From contig NZ_RBRE01000014.1 of the NCBI RefSeq assembly GCF_003700275.1, positions 96,838-160,837 on the forward strand: a stretch of DNA of 64,000 nt, written 5' to 3'. The position numbers were made by a program, and so were the translations under genes. Below the pieces are notes generated by a model. That model was given only the letters and a program-made list of their open reading frames with translations, was not told the DNA's origin and did no database searches. This DNA is from Pseudomonas cichorii. GTDB lineage: Bacteria > Pseudomonadota > Gammaproteobacteria > Pseudomonadales > Pseudomonadaceae. Below are positions 44,834-53,964 of the stretch, in pieces (the first letter of the stretch is position 1; each line of letters opens with the position of its first letter).

Positions 44834-46729
44834 TCATGAATCCGCCTCCGCATCCTTGACCCGCGGCAGCCACAACACGAAGGTTGTCGCGCCTGCCGGA
44901 TACTCCGCGCTCAGACTGCCGCCAGCCGCTGCTGCGAGGCTGGCGGAAAGGGTCAGGCCGAGGCCCAGGCCCTGTTCACCGGGTTTGGTGGTGAAAAACG
45001 GTTCAAACAAATGCTTGCGGGCTTCGTCGTCGATGCCATGACCGTTGTCGCGTACCCGCAAGCGATAGCGATCATCGACCATCTCACCTTCGAGCCACAG
45101 CTCGGGCAATGGCTGGGCATGCATTGCGTCCAGGGCATTGCCGATCAGGTTGACCAGAATCTGCTCCAGGCGTGTCTGGTCGATCATCAACTCGGCGTCG
45201 ATGAAGTCCTGATGCAGGGTCAGGGAAAAGTTTTCGAGCCGCACGCTCAGCAACTGCAAGGCGGCGTCGACCGCCTTGCGCAGTTGTGCCTGGCCCTGAT
45301 CGTTGCCGCGTCGGGCAAAGGAGCGCAGGCTGGCCGTGATGCGACCCATGCGGTCGACAAGATCGTTGATGGTGCGCAGGTTGGTACTGGCGGTGTCCAG
45401 TGCGCCACGTTCGAGAAAGCGCACGGTATTGCCGGACAGGGTACGCAAGGCCGCCAGCGGCTGGTTCAGTTCGTGGGCAATGCTGGTGGACATCTGGCCG
45501 ATGGCAGCCAGCTTGCCGGCCTGGACCAGTTCGTCCTGAGCCTTGCGCAGAGTGTCTTCGGCTTGCCTGCGTTCGCGGATCTGCGCCTTGAGGCGTTCGT
45601 TGCTGGCGCGCAGGTGTTCGGTGCGTTCCGCGATCTTGCGTTCCAGTTCGTCGTTGGCGGCCTGCAGGGCTTCACGGGCGGCAAGCCGGGTGGAAATCAC
45701 CTTGCGCCGCTCGTTCCAGGCGATCAGCAGAAAGGCCACCAGCGCGCAGGCCACGGCGACCAGCATGCCCTGGCTGGCCGCTTCGCGGCGCAGGTCTTCG
45801 AGAGGCGTCAACAGGGTCAGATGCCAGGGCGTATCGCTCAACTGGCGGGTCTGGGCCAGATAGCTGACCTGGGTATGCTCCCGGTCGACACTGACGTTGG
45901 CCGGGAAGGTGAGCTTCTCGACACCTTCGGCGAGGGTTTCGCGTTCCAGTGGCACCAGCTCGTTCAGCGGCCACCAGTAATATTGCAGGCTGCGCGCCAG
46001 GCGCTCCTTGATGTTCGGGGTCAGCGGGCGCACCGACTTCAGGCGGCGGGCCGGGTCGCTGGATAGAATGATGATGCCGTTTTCATCGCTGACAAAGGCT
46101 TCCATCCGCGCCCGTTGCCAGCGCTCTTCCAGGGCTTCGAGCCGTACCTTGATCACCGCGACGCCAATGATCCGGCCTCTTTCTTCCAGTCCATGGGCCA
46201 GGTAATAGCCGGACTCGCCGACGGTGGTGCCGATGCCATAGAAACGTCCGGGCAAGCCACGGACGGCATCCTGAAAGTAGGCGCGGAAGGACAGGTCTTC
46301 ACCCTGATAGCTGTCGGCATCACGCCAGTTGCTGGTGGCCAGTACGCGGCCAGTGGTGTCCATCACATAAATGGCGCGGCTGCGGCTGCGGCGGTTGAGG
46401 CCTTCCAGATAGCTGTTGACCTTGCCTTGCAGGTCCGGGGTCGGGTTTCTCAGCAGTTGCGAAACGCTGGACTCAAGCTCCAGGACACTGGGCAGGTAGG
46501 TGTACTTGTTGATTTCGCTTTCGACCGTACGGGCATGCAGCTCCAGCTGGCGTTCGCCATTTTCGCTGAGGCTCTTGATGCCGTGGGTCTCGCTGAACAA
46601 ATAGGCGATATAGCCCAGGCCGATCATCAGCATGAGGATCAGCGGAGGCAGAAACAGTTGGCGTATCAGACGGGGTTTCACGGCGAGTGATGGCGGCGCA
46701 GCGCTATAAGTAATGGGGTCGCATTTCAT
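44834..46729 (-). CDS. aauS: Sensor histidine kinase for acidic amino acids
   Basis: 631 residues from the ATG (an adjacent GTG 3 bases earlier is not needed). Two membrane segments (LPPLILMLMIGLGYIAYLF and GMLVAVACALVAFLLIAW) enclose a double-Cache sensor with AIYVMDTTGRVLATSNWRDA and RFYGIGTTVGESGYYLAHG. A coiled-coil linker (LERKIAERTEHLRASNERLK) leads to the H-box STSIAHELNQPLAALR and the ATPase motifs LVNLIGNALDA and QGLGLGLTLSASL. DctB-like architecture. Pairs with aauR to sense glutamate or aspartate and their amides (established for P. putida). Confidence 0.93.
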   Translation of the reverse strand: MKCDPITYSAAPPSLAVKPRLIRQLFLPPLILMLMIGLGYIAYLFSETHGIKSLSENGERQLELHARTVESEINKYTYLPSVLELESSVSQLLRNPTPDLQGKVNSYLEGLNRRSRSRAIYVMDTTGRVLATSNWRDADSYQGEDLSFRAYFQDAVRGLPGRFYGIGTTVGESGYYLAHGLEERGRIIGVAVIKVRLEALEERWQRARMEAFVSDENGIIILSSDPARRLKSVRPLTPNIKERLARSLQYYWWPLNELVPLERETLAEGVEKLTFPANVSVDREHTQVSYLAQTRQLSDTPWHLTLLTPLEDLRREAASQGMLVAVACALVAFLLIAWNERRKVISTRLAAREALQAANDELERKIAERTEHLRASNERLKAQIRERRQAEDTLRKAQDELVQAGKLAAIGQMSTSIAHELNQPLAALRTLSGNTVRFLERGALDTASTNLRTINDLVDRMGRITASLRSFARRGNDQGQAQLRKAVDAALQLLSVRLENFSLTLHQDFIDAELMIDQTRLEQILVNLIGNALDAMHAQPLPELWLEGEMVDDRYRLRVRDNGHGIDDEARKHLFEPFFTTKPGEQGLGLGLTLSASLAAAAGGSLSAEYPAGATTFVLWLPRVKDAEADS

Positions 46730-46798
46730 CACAGTCGTCCTGAGCCGAACAGCTACCCATGCCCCGATGGGTGGGGGCAGGGTAGCGAACGGTATTGC

Positions 46799-47533
46799 TT
46801 AGTGCTGGAGGATCTTGGCGAGGAACTGCTGGGCGCGTTCGGAACGCGCGCTGACATCACCGAAAAACTCTTCCTTGGCGCAGTCTTCGACGATCTGCCC
46901 CTTGTCCATGAAGATCACCCGGTTGGCCACTTTGCGGGCAAAACCCATTTCATGGGTCACGCACATCATGGTCATGCCTTCGTTGGCCAGTTGCACCATC
47001 ACGTCGAGTACTTCGTTGACCATTTCCGGATCGAGCGCGGAGGTCGGTTCGTCGAACAGCATGACGATCGGGTCCATCGCCAGGGCGCGGGCAATCGCGA
47101 CACGCTGTTGCTGACCACCGGAAAGCTGGCCCGGATGCTTGTGGGCGTGAGCGGAAAGGCCAACCCGTTCCAGCAGCTTCAGGCCTTTCTCGGTGGCTTC
47201 GGCCTTGCTGCGGCCCAGCACCTTGATCTGCGCGATGGTCAGGTTTTCCACGATGCTCAGATGCGGGAACAACTCGAAATGCTGAAACACCATGCCGACT
47301 CGCGAACGGAGTTTCGGCAGGTTGGTCTTCGGATCGGAGATCGAGGTGCCATCGACCTCGATATCGCCTTCCTGGAACGGTTCCAGAGCGTTCACGCACT
47401 TGATCAGGGTCGATTTGCCGGAGCCGGACGGGCCGCAGACCACCACCACTTCACCCTTGCTGACCTCGGTGCTGCAATTGGTCAGTACCTGGAAGTCCCC
47501 ATACCACTTGTTGACGTTCTTGATGGAAATCAT
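46799..47533 (-). CDS. aatP: Acidic amino acid ABC transporter ATP-binding protein
   Basis: 244 residues. Walker [20 protein letters not shown], signature [15 protein letters not shown], Walker [15 protein letters not shown]. Polar amino acid family. Its ATG overlaps the end of aatM (ATGA). Last of the four transporter genes; the kinase gene follows 69 bases later. Confidence 0.96.
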   Translation of the reverse strand: MISIKNVNKWYGDFQVLTNCSTEVSKGEVVVVCGPSGSGKSTLIKCVNALEPFQEGDIEVDGTSISDPKTNLPKLRSRVGMVFQHFELFPHLSIVENLTIAQIKVLGRSKAEATEKGLKLLERVGLSAHAHKHPGQLSGGQQQRVAIARALAMDPIVMLFDEPTSALDPEMVNEVLDVMVQLANEGMTMMCVTHEMGFARKVANRVIFMDKGQIVEDCAKEEFFGDVSARSERAQQFLAKILQH

Positions 47534-48195
47534 ATGGCAAACCTTTTTTGCAGACGCTTCACCAGCAACGAGGCGGCAAAGCTGATCGTGAAATACACCA
47601 GACCGGCGATGATCAGGAATTCATTGGCGCGACCGATGATGTCGCCACTGGCGCGCGAGGCATTGAGGAAGTCCACCAGGCCGACCGTGTACACCAGAGA
47701 GGTATCCTGGAACAGGATGATGCTCTGCTGCAGCAACAGTGGCGTCATCTTGCGGAACGCCTGCGGCAGGATGATCAGGCGCATCATTTGCCCGTAGCTC
47801 ATGCCCAGGGCCTTGGCGGCACCCATTTGTCCCTTGGAGATGGACTGCACACCGGCGCGCACGATTTCACAGAAGTACGCTGCCTCGAACATCATGAACG
47901 CCACGACGCAGGAGGTGAACGCACCGATCGGCGTGTCTTCGCCGGTGATCCAGCGCAGCACGAACGGCACCGCCAGATAGAACCAGGTGATGACCAGCAG
48001 CAGCGGGATCGAACGGAAGTAGTTCACGTAGGCGCCGGCCACATTGGCCAGCAGCTTGTTCGATGACAGGCGCATCAAGGCCAGGATGGTACCGATGACC
48101 AGGCCGCCGACGATGCCCAGGGCCATCAGTTGCAGCGTCATGACCATGCCGTTCCACAGGCCGGGAATGGCTGGAATGATTCCACTGAAGTCCAT
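47530..48195 (-). CDS. aatM: Acidic amino acid ABC transporter permease
   Basis: 221 residues with the HisM/GltK fold: [20 protein letters not shown], the EAA-type loop [19 protein letters not shown], and [20 protein letters not shown] (20 residues). Starts within the aatQ stop codon (TAATG). Confidence 0.94.
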   Translation of the reverse strand: MDFSGIIPAIPGLWNGMVMTLQLMALGIVGGLVIGTILALMRLSSNKLLANVAGAYVNYFRSIPLLLVITWFYLAVPFVLRWITGEDTPIGAFTSCVVAFMMFEAAYFCEIVRAGVQSISKGQMGAAKALGMSYGQMMRLIILPQAFRKMTPLLLQQSIILFQDTSLVYTVGLVDFLNASRASGDIIGRANEFLIIAGLVYFTISFAASLLVKRLQKRFAI

Positions 48196-48941
48196 TATTT
48201 ACCCCCCAGGGAGATCAGGCCCGGCACTGCGACTTTCTTCTCGACCAGACGCATCAGCAACATCAGGCTCATGTTCAGGGTGAAGTAGATCAGGGTCGCC
48301 AGAGTGAACGCCTCGAACAGGTTCGCGGAAAATTCGGCGGTCTGCTTGGTTTGCGCCAGCAGTTCCATCAGGCCGATCAGCGAGGCCACCGACGAGTTCT
48401 TGAACACGTTCAGGAATTCGGAGGTAAGTGGCGGAATGATGATCCGGTAAGCCTGCGGCAGCAGCACGTTCCAGTAGATCTGCGGCAGCCTGAAGCCCAT
48501 GGCCCGGGCAGCGGATTCCTGGCCTTTTGGCAGCGCTTCGATACCGGTGCGCACTTGTTCGCAGACCCGTGCAGCGGTGAACAGACCCAGGCAGACCACA
48601 ACACTCAGGAACGCCGAGGTCGTCGGGTTGAGGTCCTGCTTGTACCACTCCTGCAGGTTTTCAGGCAGCAGGTCGGGCACCAGGAAGTACCAGATGAACA
48701 ACTGCACCAGCAGTGGCACATTACGAAAGATTTCCACGTAGATCGTGGCGATGCCAGCCACAATACGGCTTGGCACAGTGCGCATGACACCGAGGATGGA
48801 CCCCAGTATCAAGGCGATGATCCAGGCGACGACGGCAATGGCGATGGTCCAGCCCAGACCGGAAATGAACCAGTCCAGATAGGTTTCGCTGCCGACACCG
48901 GTGGACTTGAAGAATACGCCCCAGTCCCAGTTGTAATTCAT
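48195..48941 (-). CDS. aatQ: Acidic amino acid ABC transporter permease
   Basis: 248 residues from the ATG after a GGGGGAGA ribosome site; the longer frame is not supported. Polar amino acid permease fold: WTIAIAVVAWIIALILGSIL, the EAA-type loop LPKGQESAARAMGFRLPQIY, and FLNVFKNSSVASLIGLMELL. Separated from aatJ by 191 bases containing a strong hairpin, which likely sets the ratio of binding protein to permease. Confidence 0.95.
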   Translation of the reverse strand: MNYNWDWGVFFKSTGVGSETYLDWFISGLGWTIAIAVVAWIIALILGSILGVMRTVPSRIVAGIATIYVEIFRNVPLLVQLFIWYFLVPDLLPENLQEWYKQDLNPTTSAFLSVVVCLGLFTAARVCEQVRTGIEALPKGQESAARAMGFRLPQIYWNVLLPQAYRIIIPPLTSEFLNVFKNSSVASLIGLMELLAQTKQTAEFSANLFEAFTLATLIYFTLNMSLMLLMRLVEKKVAVPGLISLGGK

Positions 48942-49072
48942 CAGGGTCTCCCCCTCTTGTTGTCGAAATACACGCACACGTCTCGCATGAGTCCGTTCGA
49001 GCCCTTGTGTATCCGGACACGCCTTCAGACTCCGTCCCGGCGTTTATTGTCTGGATACAGTGAGTGATGAGC

Positions 49073-49110
49073 GGTTTTCCGAACCGGCTCCGGCCCGTTC
49101 GGAAAACCGT
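49073..49110. promoter_or_regulatory. Strong hairpin between aatJ and aatQ
   Basis: Perfect 13-bp arms CGGTTTTCCGAAC (49073-49085) and GTTCGGAAAACCG (49098-49110), loop 12 bases, 23 bases after the aatJ stop. The right-arm 13-mer is identical to part of the AauR-type repeat upstream of aatJ (50294-50306). It probably gives partial termination or protects the aatJ message. Confidence 0.8.
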
Positions 49111-49132
49111 GGGTTCACGGTGAAACGCTGAC

Positions 49133-50044
49133 TCAGGCTTTTGGTTCGGCAGCTTTGTCGTTCGGCTCGGCGATCAGCTTTTTCAGCTCGTCGCTCATCG
49201 GGAACTGCAGATTCAGGCCTTTTGGCGGGATCGGCGACTGGAACCACTTGTTGTAGATGGTGTTGATTTCGCCAGACTTGTAAGTGGCGACGATGGCGTC
49301 ATCGACAGCCTTCTTGAATGGCGCATCGCCCTTGCGAACCATGCAGCCGTAGATTTCATAGGATTGTGCTGTGCCGGTCACAGCCCAGTCGGTCGGCTTC
49401 TTGGCCTTGGCCATTTCGCCTGCCAGCAGCGCGTCGTCCATCATGAACGCAACGGCACGACCCGATTCCAGCATCTGGAAGGATTCACCGTGGTCCTTGG
49501 CGGAAATCACGTTCATGCCCATCTGCTTGTCGGCGTTCATCGCCTTGAGGATGCGCTCGGAGGTTGTACCGGCGGTGGTCACGACGTTCTTGCCTTTCAG
49601 GTCGTCGAAATCCTTGTAGGACGAGTCAACCTTGGACAGCAGGCGGGTACCGATCTCGAAGATGCCGACCGAGAAGTCCACTTGTTGCTGACGCTCGACG
49701 TTGTTGGTGGTGGAACCGCATTCCACGTCAACGGTGCCGTTCTGTACCAGCGGGATACGGGTCTGGGAAGTCACCAGGTTGTACTTGACCTTCAGATCCG
49801 GAATATCCAGTTCTTTCTTGATCGCTTCAACGATTTTCAGCTGGATATCGTGGGAGTAGCCAACCGGGATACCGGAAGCATCAGCGATATAGGAAAACGG
49901 GATGGAAGCGTCACGGTGACCGAGGGTGATGGTGCCCGATTCTTTGATCTTCTTCAGTGTGCCGGTCAGTTCGGCTGCGAAAACTGGAGTGCTAATCAGA
50001 GCGGCAGTAATTGCTGCGCCTAACAACTGGGGGACGATACGCAT
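49133..50044 (-). CDS. aatJ: Periplasmic glutamate/aspartate-binding protein
   Basis: 303 residues from the ATG with GAGGA upstream; the longer frame overlaps the promoter and is rejected. Signal peptide about 1-24 (LLGAAITAALISTPVFAAEL). Family 3 solute-binding protein of the GltI type: GTLKKIKESGTITLGHRDAS, FSYIADASGIPVGYSHDI, VECGSTTNNVERQQQVDFS and FMMDDALLAGEMA. Expressed from a sigma-54 promoter 127 bases upstream under AauR control. Confidence 0.95.
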   Translation of the reverse strand: MRIVPQLLGAAITAALISTPVFAAELTGTLKKIKESGTITLGHRDASIPFSYIADASGIPVGYSHDIQLKIVEAIKKELDIPDLKVKYNLVTSQTRIPLVQNGTVDVECGSTTNNVERQQQVDFSVGIFEIGTRLLSKVDSSYKDFDDLKGKNVVTTAGTTSERILKAMNADKQMGMNVISAKDHGESFQMLESGRAVAFMMDDALLAGEMAKAKKPTDWAVTGTAQSYEIYGCMVRKGDAPFKKAVDDAIVATYKSGEINTIYNKWFQSPIPPKGLNLQFPMSDELKKLIAEPNDKAAEPKA

Positions 50045-50170
50045 CAATGAATCCTCGAATTTCGTTTTTATTAATTGGGCCGTTGGCAGACCCGATTCTT
50101 CAGTGAGTGAATGCTTCGACAAGACCCTAGCCAGACAAGCTAGCGTCGAAGCTATCGACAGGAAGTGTAG

Positions 50171-50187
50171 AGCACGACTCATGCCAA
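50171..50187 (-). promoter_or_regulatory. Sigma-54 promoter of the aat operon
   Basis: On the minus strand TTGGCATGAGTCGTGCT: GG and GC separated by ten bases, close to the TGGCACG-N4-TTGC consensus, 127 bases before the aatJ start. AauR is a sigma-54 activator, so the pairing is coherent. Confidence 0.85.
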
Positions 50188-50294
50188 CGACTGGTGACTA
50201 TGGCAAGTAATTGAATTTATTGAGTTTTAATGGGTTTTTGGTGTGCGATTCATGGGGCGGGCATCCGGGTTACCGAACGGCTGTCGATAGCGTG

Positions 50295-50308
50295 TTCGGA
50301 AAACCGAA
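50295..50308. promoter_or_regulatory. AauR-type inverted repeat
   Basis: TTCGG-AAAA-CCGAA, a perfect 5-bp dyad with a 4-base spacer, about 110 bases upstream of the sigma-54 promoter, the right distance for an enhancer. As I recall, TTCGG-N4-CCGAA is the motif reported for AauR in P. putida. Confidence 0.75.
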
Positions 50309-50393
50309 TGAAGAGGCGGGGCGAAGAAATATGAAAACCGTTGCTGTCATGCAACGGTTTCAGGATTTACTTCAGGGCAGAGCGTTGCACTGC

Positions 50394-52760
50394 TTAGAAG
50401 TCATAACGTGCCGTCATGCCCAGGGTGCGTGGGGTGCCCAGCAAACCGCCATAGCCACCGTTGGGTTCGCTCCACAAGGTCGTGTAATAGGTCTTGTCGA
50501 AGGCATTCTTCAGCCACAGCGAGACATCCCACTGACCCTGGCCAAGATCGCCGCGCAAGCCGGTGCCGAGATTGACCACGGCGTAGCTGGGGATCTGCGA
50601 GTAATCGGAGTCCTCAACTGCGCCCACGGCCTTGGAACGGAAGGCATAGCTGGCCGTGACGTACTCTTGCAGGCCGTTGTCCAGATCCCATTTGTACTCG
50701 CCGTTGACGTTGGCAATGTATTTGGAGGCGCCGACCACTTGATGACCGCTCAAATCGCATGAGGCAGGCGCGCCGGCTTGCAGGCTGACCTCCGGCGGGC
50801 AAGGGGCATCTTTATAAGAGGTGTAACGCACATCGTTGTAGGAGCCGTTGATGTTCAGCGTCAGTCCGCGGATCGGCAGAATGATGCTTTCCAGTTCCAG
50901 GCCACGAGAGCGCACCGTGCCGGCATTGGTCAGGTATTGCACGCGGTTGGCGTTGTCATAGGCGTTGGTCTGGTAGCCGTTGACCTGAGTCCAGAACAGG
51001 TTGGCGTTGAGTTGCAGGCGTCGATCCCACAAGGTGCTTTTCAAGCCCAGCTCGGCGTTGTTGGCGCGTTCGGTGCCGATCAGCAGCGAGTCGGCACCGG
51101 CAGTGGGCGCCGTACCGACCGCCAGGTTGACCCCGCCGGATTTCTCGCCATGGGACAGCGTGGCATAGCCCAGCAAGTCATCGCTGAAGTGGTAACTCAG
51201 ATTGAGCAGGCCCGAAGGACTGGCGGTGTACTGGCTCAGGTCGCCCGAGTCATAGGCGCCGGTGCGGGCATTGCGCGCGGTCAGCGCCGCGCCGGTTACG
51301 GCCGCGCCGCCTTGCGGGGCGTCACGCTGCACCCAGGCATTCTTTTCTTCGTAAGTGCCACGCACCCCGGCGGTGAAATCCAGCCTGGGCGTGAGGTGCC
51401 AGGTGCCTTGAGCGAAGAGGGCGAAGCTGTTGGTTTCGATATGCCCCTTGCCCAGCGTGTTGACGTCGGCAAGTGCGCCGGCCGGTGTGCCGTTCCAGAT
51501 ATCGGCCTGCGGCCCGTAATTGGTGAACGACTTGTTATCCAGATCGGAGCCGAAGTAATAGGCGCCGACCACGTAATCGAAGAAACCGCCGGTTGGGGAC
51601 GCCAGGCGCAACTCCTGGGACCACTGTTTATCTTCCACCGACACACCGCCGTTATAGGACGCCGAAGCATTCAGGCCGTCATCGTTGCGCGGGGTGAAGT
51701 TCCACCAGCGATAGGAGCTCACCGAGGTCAGCGTGAAGTCGTTGGCCAGCTTCCAGTTGGCTTCCAGCGAGGTACCGCCCTGATGCACGGTGACCCGCTG
51801 ATCGCTGTTGAGATTGACCTTGCGGTGCGAACCATCCACCAGGGTTGCGCCAGCTGCGGCGGCGCGGCTTTCATAGCGGTTGACGCCGTTGATGGTCGGG
51901 CCGGTGCTGAACAGCGCGCGGGTGCCGGCGCTGGAGCTTTCCTCGTTGTAGTCGGCAATCCAGCGCAGGCTGAAATCTTCGTTGGGCTTGAACAGCAACT
52001 GTCCGCGAAAGCCTTCGCGTGAGCCACCGCCAAGTTTGTTGCCGTCGTACTCGTTATCCAGATCGCCATCGCTGCGGCTGCGGTAGGCTGAAAAGCGCCC
52101 GGCCAACTGGTCATTGAGCGGGCCGGAAATCGTGCCCTTGGTCTGGAAGTAGCCACGTTCGCCGATGGACGTCTCGATGCTGCGCTCCGGTGTGAAACTC
52201 GGTGCACGGGTATTGATATTCAGGACGCCGGCCGTGGTGTTCTTGCCGAACAGCGTTCCCTGCGGGCCGCGCAGCACTTCCAGCTGTTCGATGTCCATCA
52301 GGTCGAACACCGCCATGCCGGGACGGCCCAGATAAACGTTGTCGATGTACAGCCCCACACTGCCTTCCAGGCCGTCACTGGCCGGGTTATTACCCAGGCC
52401 GCGAATGGAAACGCTCGACTGCCTGGCGTGCATGTAGGCGACGTTCAGGCTCGGCACCAGTTGTTGCAGGTCCTGGATCTGATAGACCCGCTGGCTTTCC
52501 AGTGCCGCACCATCGAGCACGCTGATCGGAGTCGGCACGTTCTGCGAGCTTTCCTCGCGGCGGCGGGTGGTGACCGTTACCGTCTTGAGCCTTGTGTCAT
52601 CCGCCGCTGGACCGTTAGCGGGAGTGGCGCTGCTGCTCGTCACAGGGGCTTGGTCTGCATGGGCAAGCGAGAAGCCTGCACAACCCGCCAGCAACAGAGC
52701 GAGCGGCAGGCGCTTGAGCTGACCGGCAGCGATGGGGATGGCGGATTGACGGATATTCAT
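50394..52760 (-). CDS. TonB-dependent receptor of the sulfate-ester region
   Basis: 788 residues from the ATG with AGGAGC upstream. Signal peptide about 1-36 (LPLALLLAGCAGFSLAHAD). Plug motifs: TVTVTTRRREESSQNVPTPI, SVSIRGLGNNPASDGLEGSV, IEQLEVLRGPQGTLFGKNTT. The barrel ends LGMTARYDF with the terminal Phe. This FecA/pesticin-like form with a "GLYIDNVYLGRPG" element is frequent among receptors for organic compounds rather than siderophores. It is divergent from a LysR gene and next to sulfatase and transporter genes, so a sulfur-ester ligand (as for SftP) is inferred. Confidence 0.85.
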   Translation of the reverse strand: MNIRQSAIPIAAGQLKRLPLALLLAGCAGFSLAHADQAPVTSSSATPANGPAADDTRLKTVTVTTRRREESSQNVPTPISVLDGAALESQRVYQIQDLQQLVPSLNVAYMHARQSSVSIRGLGNNPASDGLEGSVGLYIDNVYLGRPGMAVFDLMDIEQLEVLRGPQGTLFGKNTTAGVLNINTRAPSFTPERSIETSIGERGYFQTKGTISGPLNDQLAGRFSAYRSRSDGDLDNEYDGNKLGGGSREGFRGQLLFKPNEDFSLRWIADYNEESSSAGTRALFSTGPTINGVNRYESRAAAAGATLVDGSHRKVNLNSDQRVTVHQGGTSLEANWKLANDFTLTSVSSYRWWNFTPRNDDGLNASASYNGGVSVEDKQWSQELRLASPTGGFFDYVVGAYYFGSDLDNKSFTNYGPQADIWNGTPAGALADVNTLGKGHIETNSFALFAQGTWHLTPRLDFTAGVRGTYEEKNAWVQRDAPQGGAAVTGAALTARNARTGAYDSGDLSQYTASPSGLLNLSYHFSDDLLGYATLSHGEKSGGVNLAVGTAPTAGADSLLIGTERANNAELGLKSTLWDRRLQLNANLFWTQVNGYQTNAYDNANRVQYLTNAGTVRSRGLELESIILPIRGLTLNINGSYNDVRYTSYKDAPCPPEVSLQAGAPASCDLSGHQVVGASKYIANVNGEYKWDLDNGLQEYVTASYAFRSKAVGAVEDSDYSQIPSYAVVNLGTGLRGDLGQGQWDVSLWLKNAFDKTYYTTLWSEPNGGYGGLLGTPRTLGMTARYDF

Positions 52761-52866
52761 GGCACGGCTCCTGTGACGCAATATTCTTTTTGGTTATTTG
52801 AATATGTATTTATAAGGTTTTACTGAATAAGAGATTGCCTTTATAAGGAGTGCTACCGAGGCAGAG

Positions 52867-52878
52867 CAAATGCATTTG
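52867..52878. promoter_or_regulatory. Perfect palindrome CAAATGCATTTG, candidate LysR site
   Basis: 12-bp perfect palindrome, 22 bases before the LysR start and in the divergent control region with the TonB receptor. Variants recur at 53892-53903 (one mismatch) and 59871-59879, and partial copies occur at 57671-57677 and 57721-57727. Confidence 0.6.
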
Positions 52879-52900
52879 CCCGATACTTTTTATGTGAAAA

Positions 52901-53851
52901 ATGCATATCGACCTTCGCCAACTCCGTCACCTGATCGCTCTGGCCGAGCACCGCAGCTTTGTCGGTGCTGCAGTGGCGGTGAACCTGTCGCAATCCGCTT
53001 TCAGCCGCAGTATTCAGGCCCTGGAGCACAGCGTCGGTTGCCAGCTGGTTGATCGGGTGAGCAAGGACCTGACGCCGACCCAGCAAGGCCAGGTGGTGCT
53101 GGAACATGCGCGGCGGCTGGTCAGCGGTGCCCGGCAACTGACCAGCGAAATCAGTCAGTTCAATGCGCTGGAAGCAGGCGAGCTGCGTTTTGGTTGCGGC
53201 CCGGCACCCGCGTCGGGCCTGGTGCCGCGTGCAATAGGCAGCTTTATCAGCCGTCTACCCAAGGCCCGGGTGCATTTTCAGGTGGATGACTGGCAAAGCC
53301 TGGGCAAGCGTTTGCTTAATGAAGAGTTTGAATTCTTTGTGGCCGACACCCGCCAGTTCGAGGCGGATCCTGCCTATGTCACCCACAAGCTCCAGCCGCG
53401 CAAATGGCATTTCTGCTGCCGCGCCGGGCATCCGCTGGCTCAGCAGGAGAGTGTGACTGCCAGCGAGCTGTTGAGCTTCCCGCTGGCTGCGACCCTGCGC
53501 CCGCCCAACCTGCGCAAGGTGATGGCCGACCTGAGCGGCCAACCGGATTTCGCCCCCAACGTCGAATGTGAAAACACCTTCAGCCTGCTGGCCGTGGTGA
53601 TGAGTTCTGACGCTATCGGTATCACCGGTTCCTACAGTGATGCGCTGTATTACGCGAAACAGGAACTGGTGCGCCTGCGTATCGAGGGCCTCGATGAACA
53701 CTGCGAGGAACTGTATACGCGCTATGGCATCGTCAGCCGCACGGGATATCGATTGTCGCCGCTGGCGCAGGAGATGATCGAGGAGATCAAAAGGGTCGAC
53801 CGGAAAAGCGATAGCGCCCACGAACCGTTGCTGACCAATCTGGCGGTGTGA
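52901..53851 (+). CDS. LysR-family regulator 1 of the sulfate-ester region
   Basis: 316 residues. N-terminal winged helix: DLRQLRHLIALAEHRSFVGA, AVNLSQSAFSRSIQALEHSV. The effector domain has FGCGPAPASGLVPRAI and EFEFFVADTRQFEADPAYVT. Very similar in plan to the second LysR at 57733, sharing FGxGPAPA and EFFVADTRQFE. SftR of P. putida regulates sulfate-ester genes in a comparable context. Divergent from the TonB receptor gene and directly upstream of a binding-protein gene. Confidence 0.9.
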   Translation: MHIDLRQLRHLIALAEHRSFVGAAVAVNLSQSAFSRSIQALEHSVGCQLVDRVSKDLTPTQQGQVVLEHARRLVSGARQLTSEISQFNALEAGELRFGCGPAPASGLVPRAIGSFISRLPKARVHFQVDDWQSLGKRLLNEEFEFFVADTRQFEADPAYVTHKLQPRKWHFCCRAGHPLAQQESVTASELLSFPLAATLRPPNLRKVMADLSGQPDFAPNVECENTFSLLAVVMSSDAIGITGSYSDALYYAKQELVRLRIEGLDEHCEELYTRYGIVSRTGYRLSPLAQEMIEEIKRVDRKSDSAHEPLLTNLAV

Positions 53852-53891
53852 TCACAGCCGCGTATGCACGCCCTGCATCGTGACTATTCAA

Positions 53892-53903
53892 CAAATGCAC
53901 TTG
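53892..53903. promoter_or_regulatory. CAAATGCACTTG, second candidate operator
   Basis: One mismatch from the perfect palindrome at 52867-52878; 62 bases before the binding-protein start. Confidence 0.5.
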
Positions 53904-53964
53904 CTGAATACCTGCCTGGATCGCGAAATACCTGCCATTAGCCTGTACCTCAATGGACCGAACC

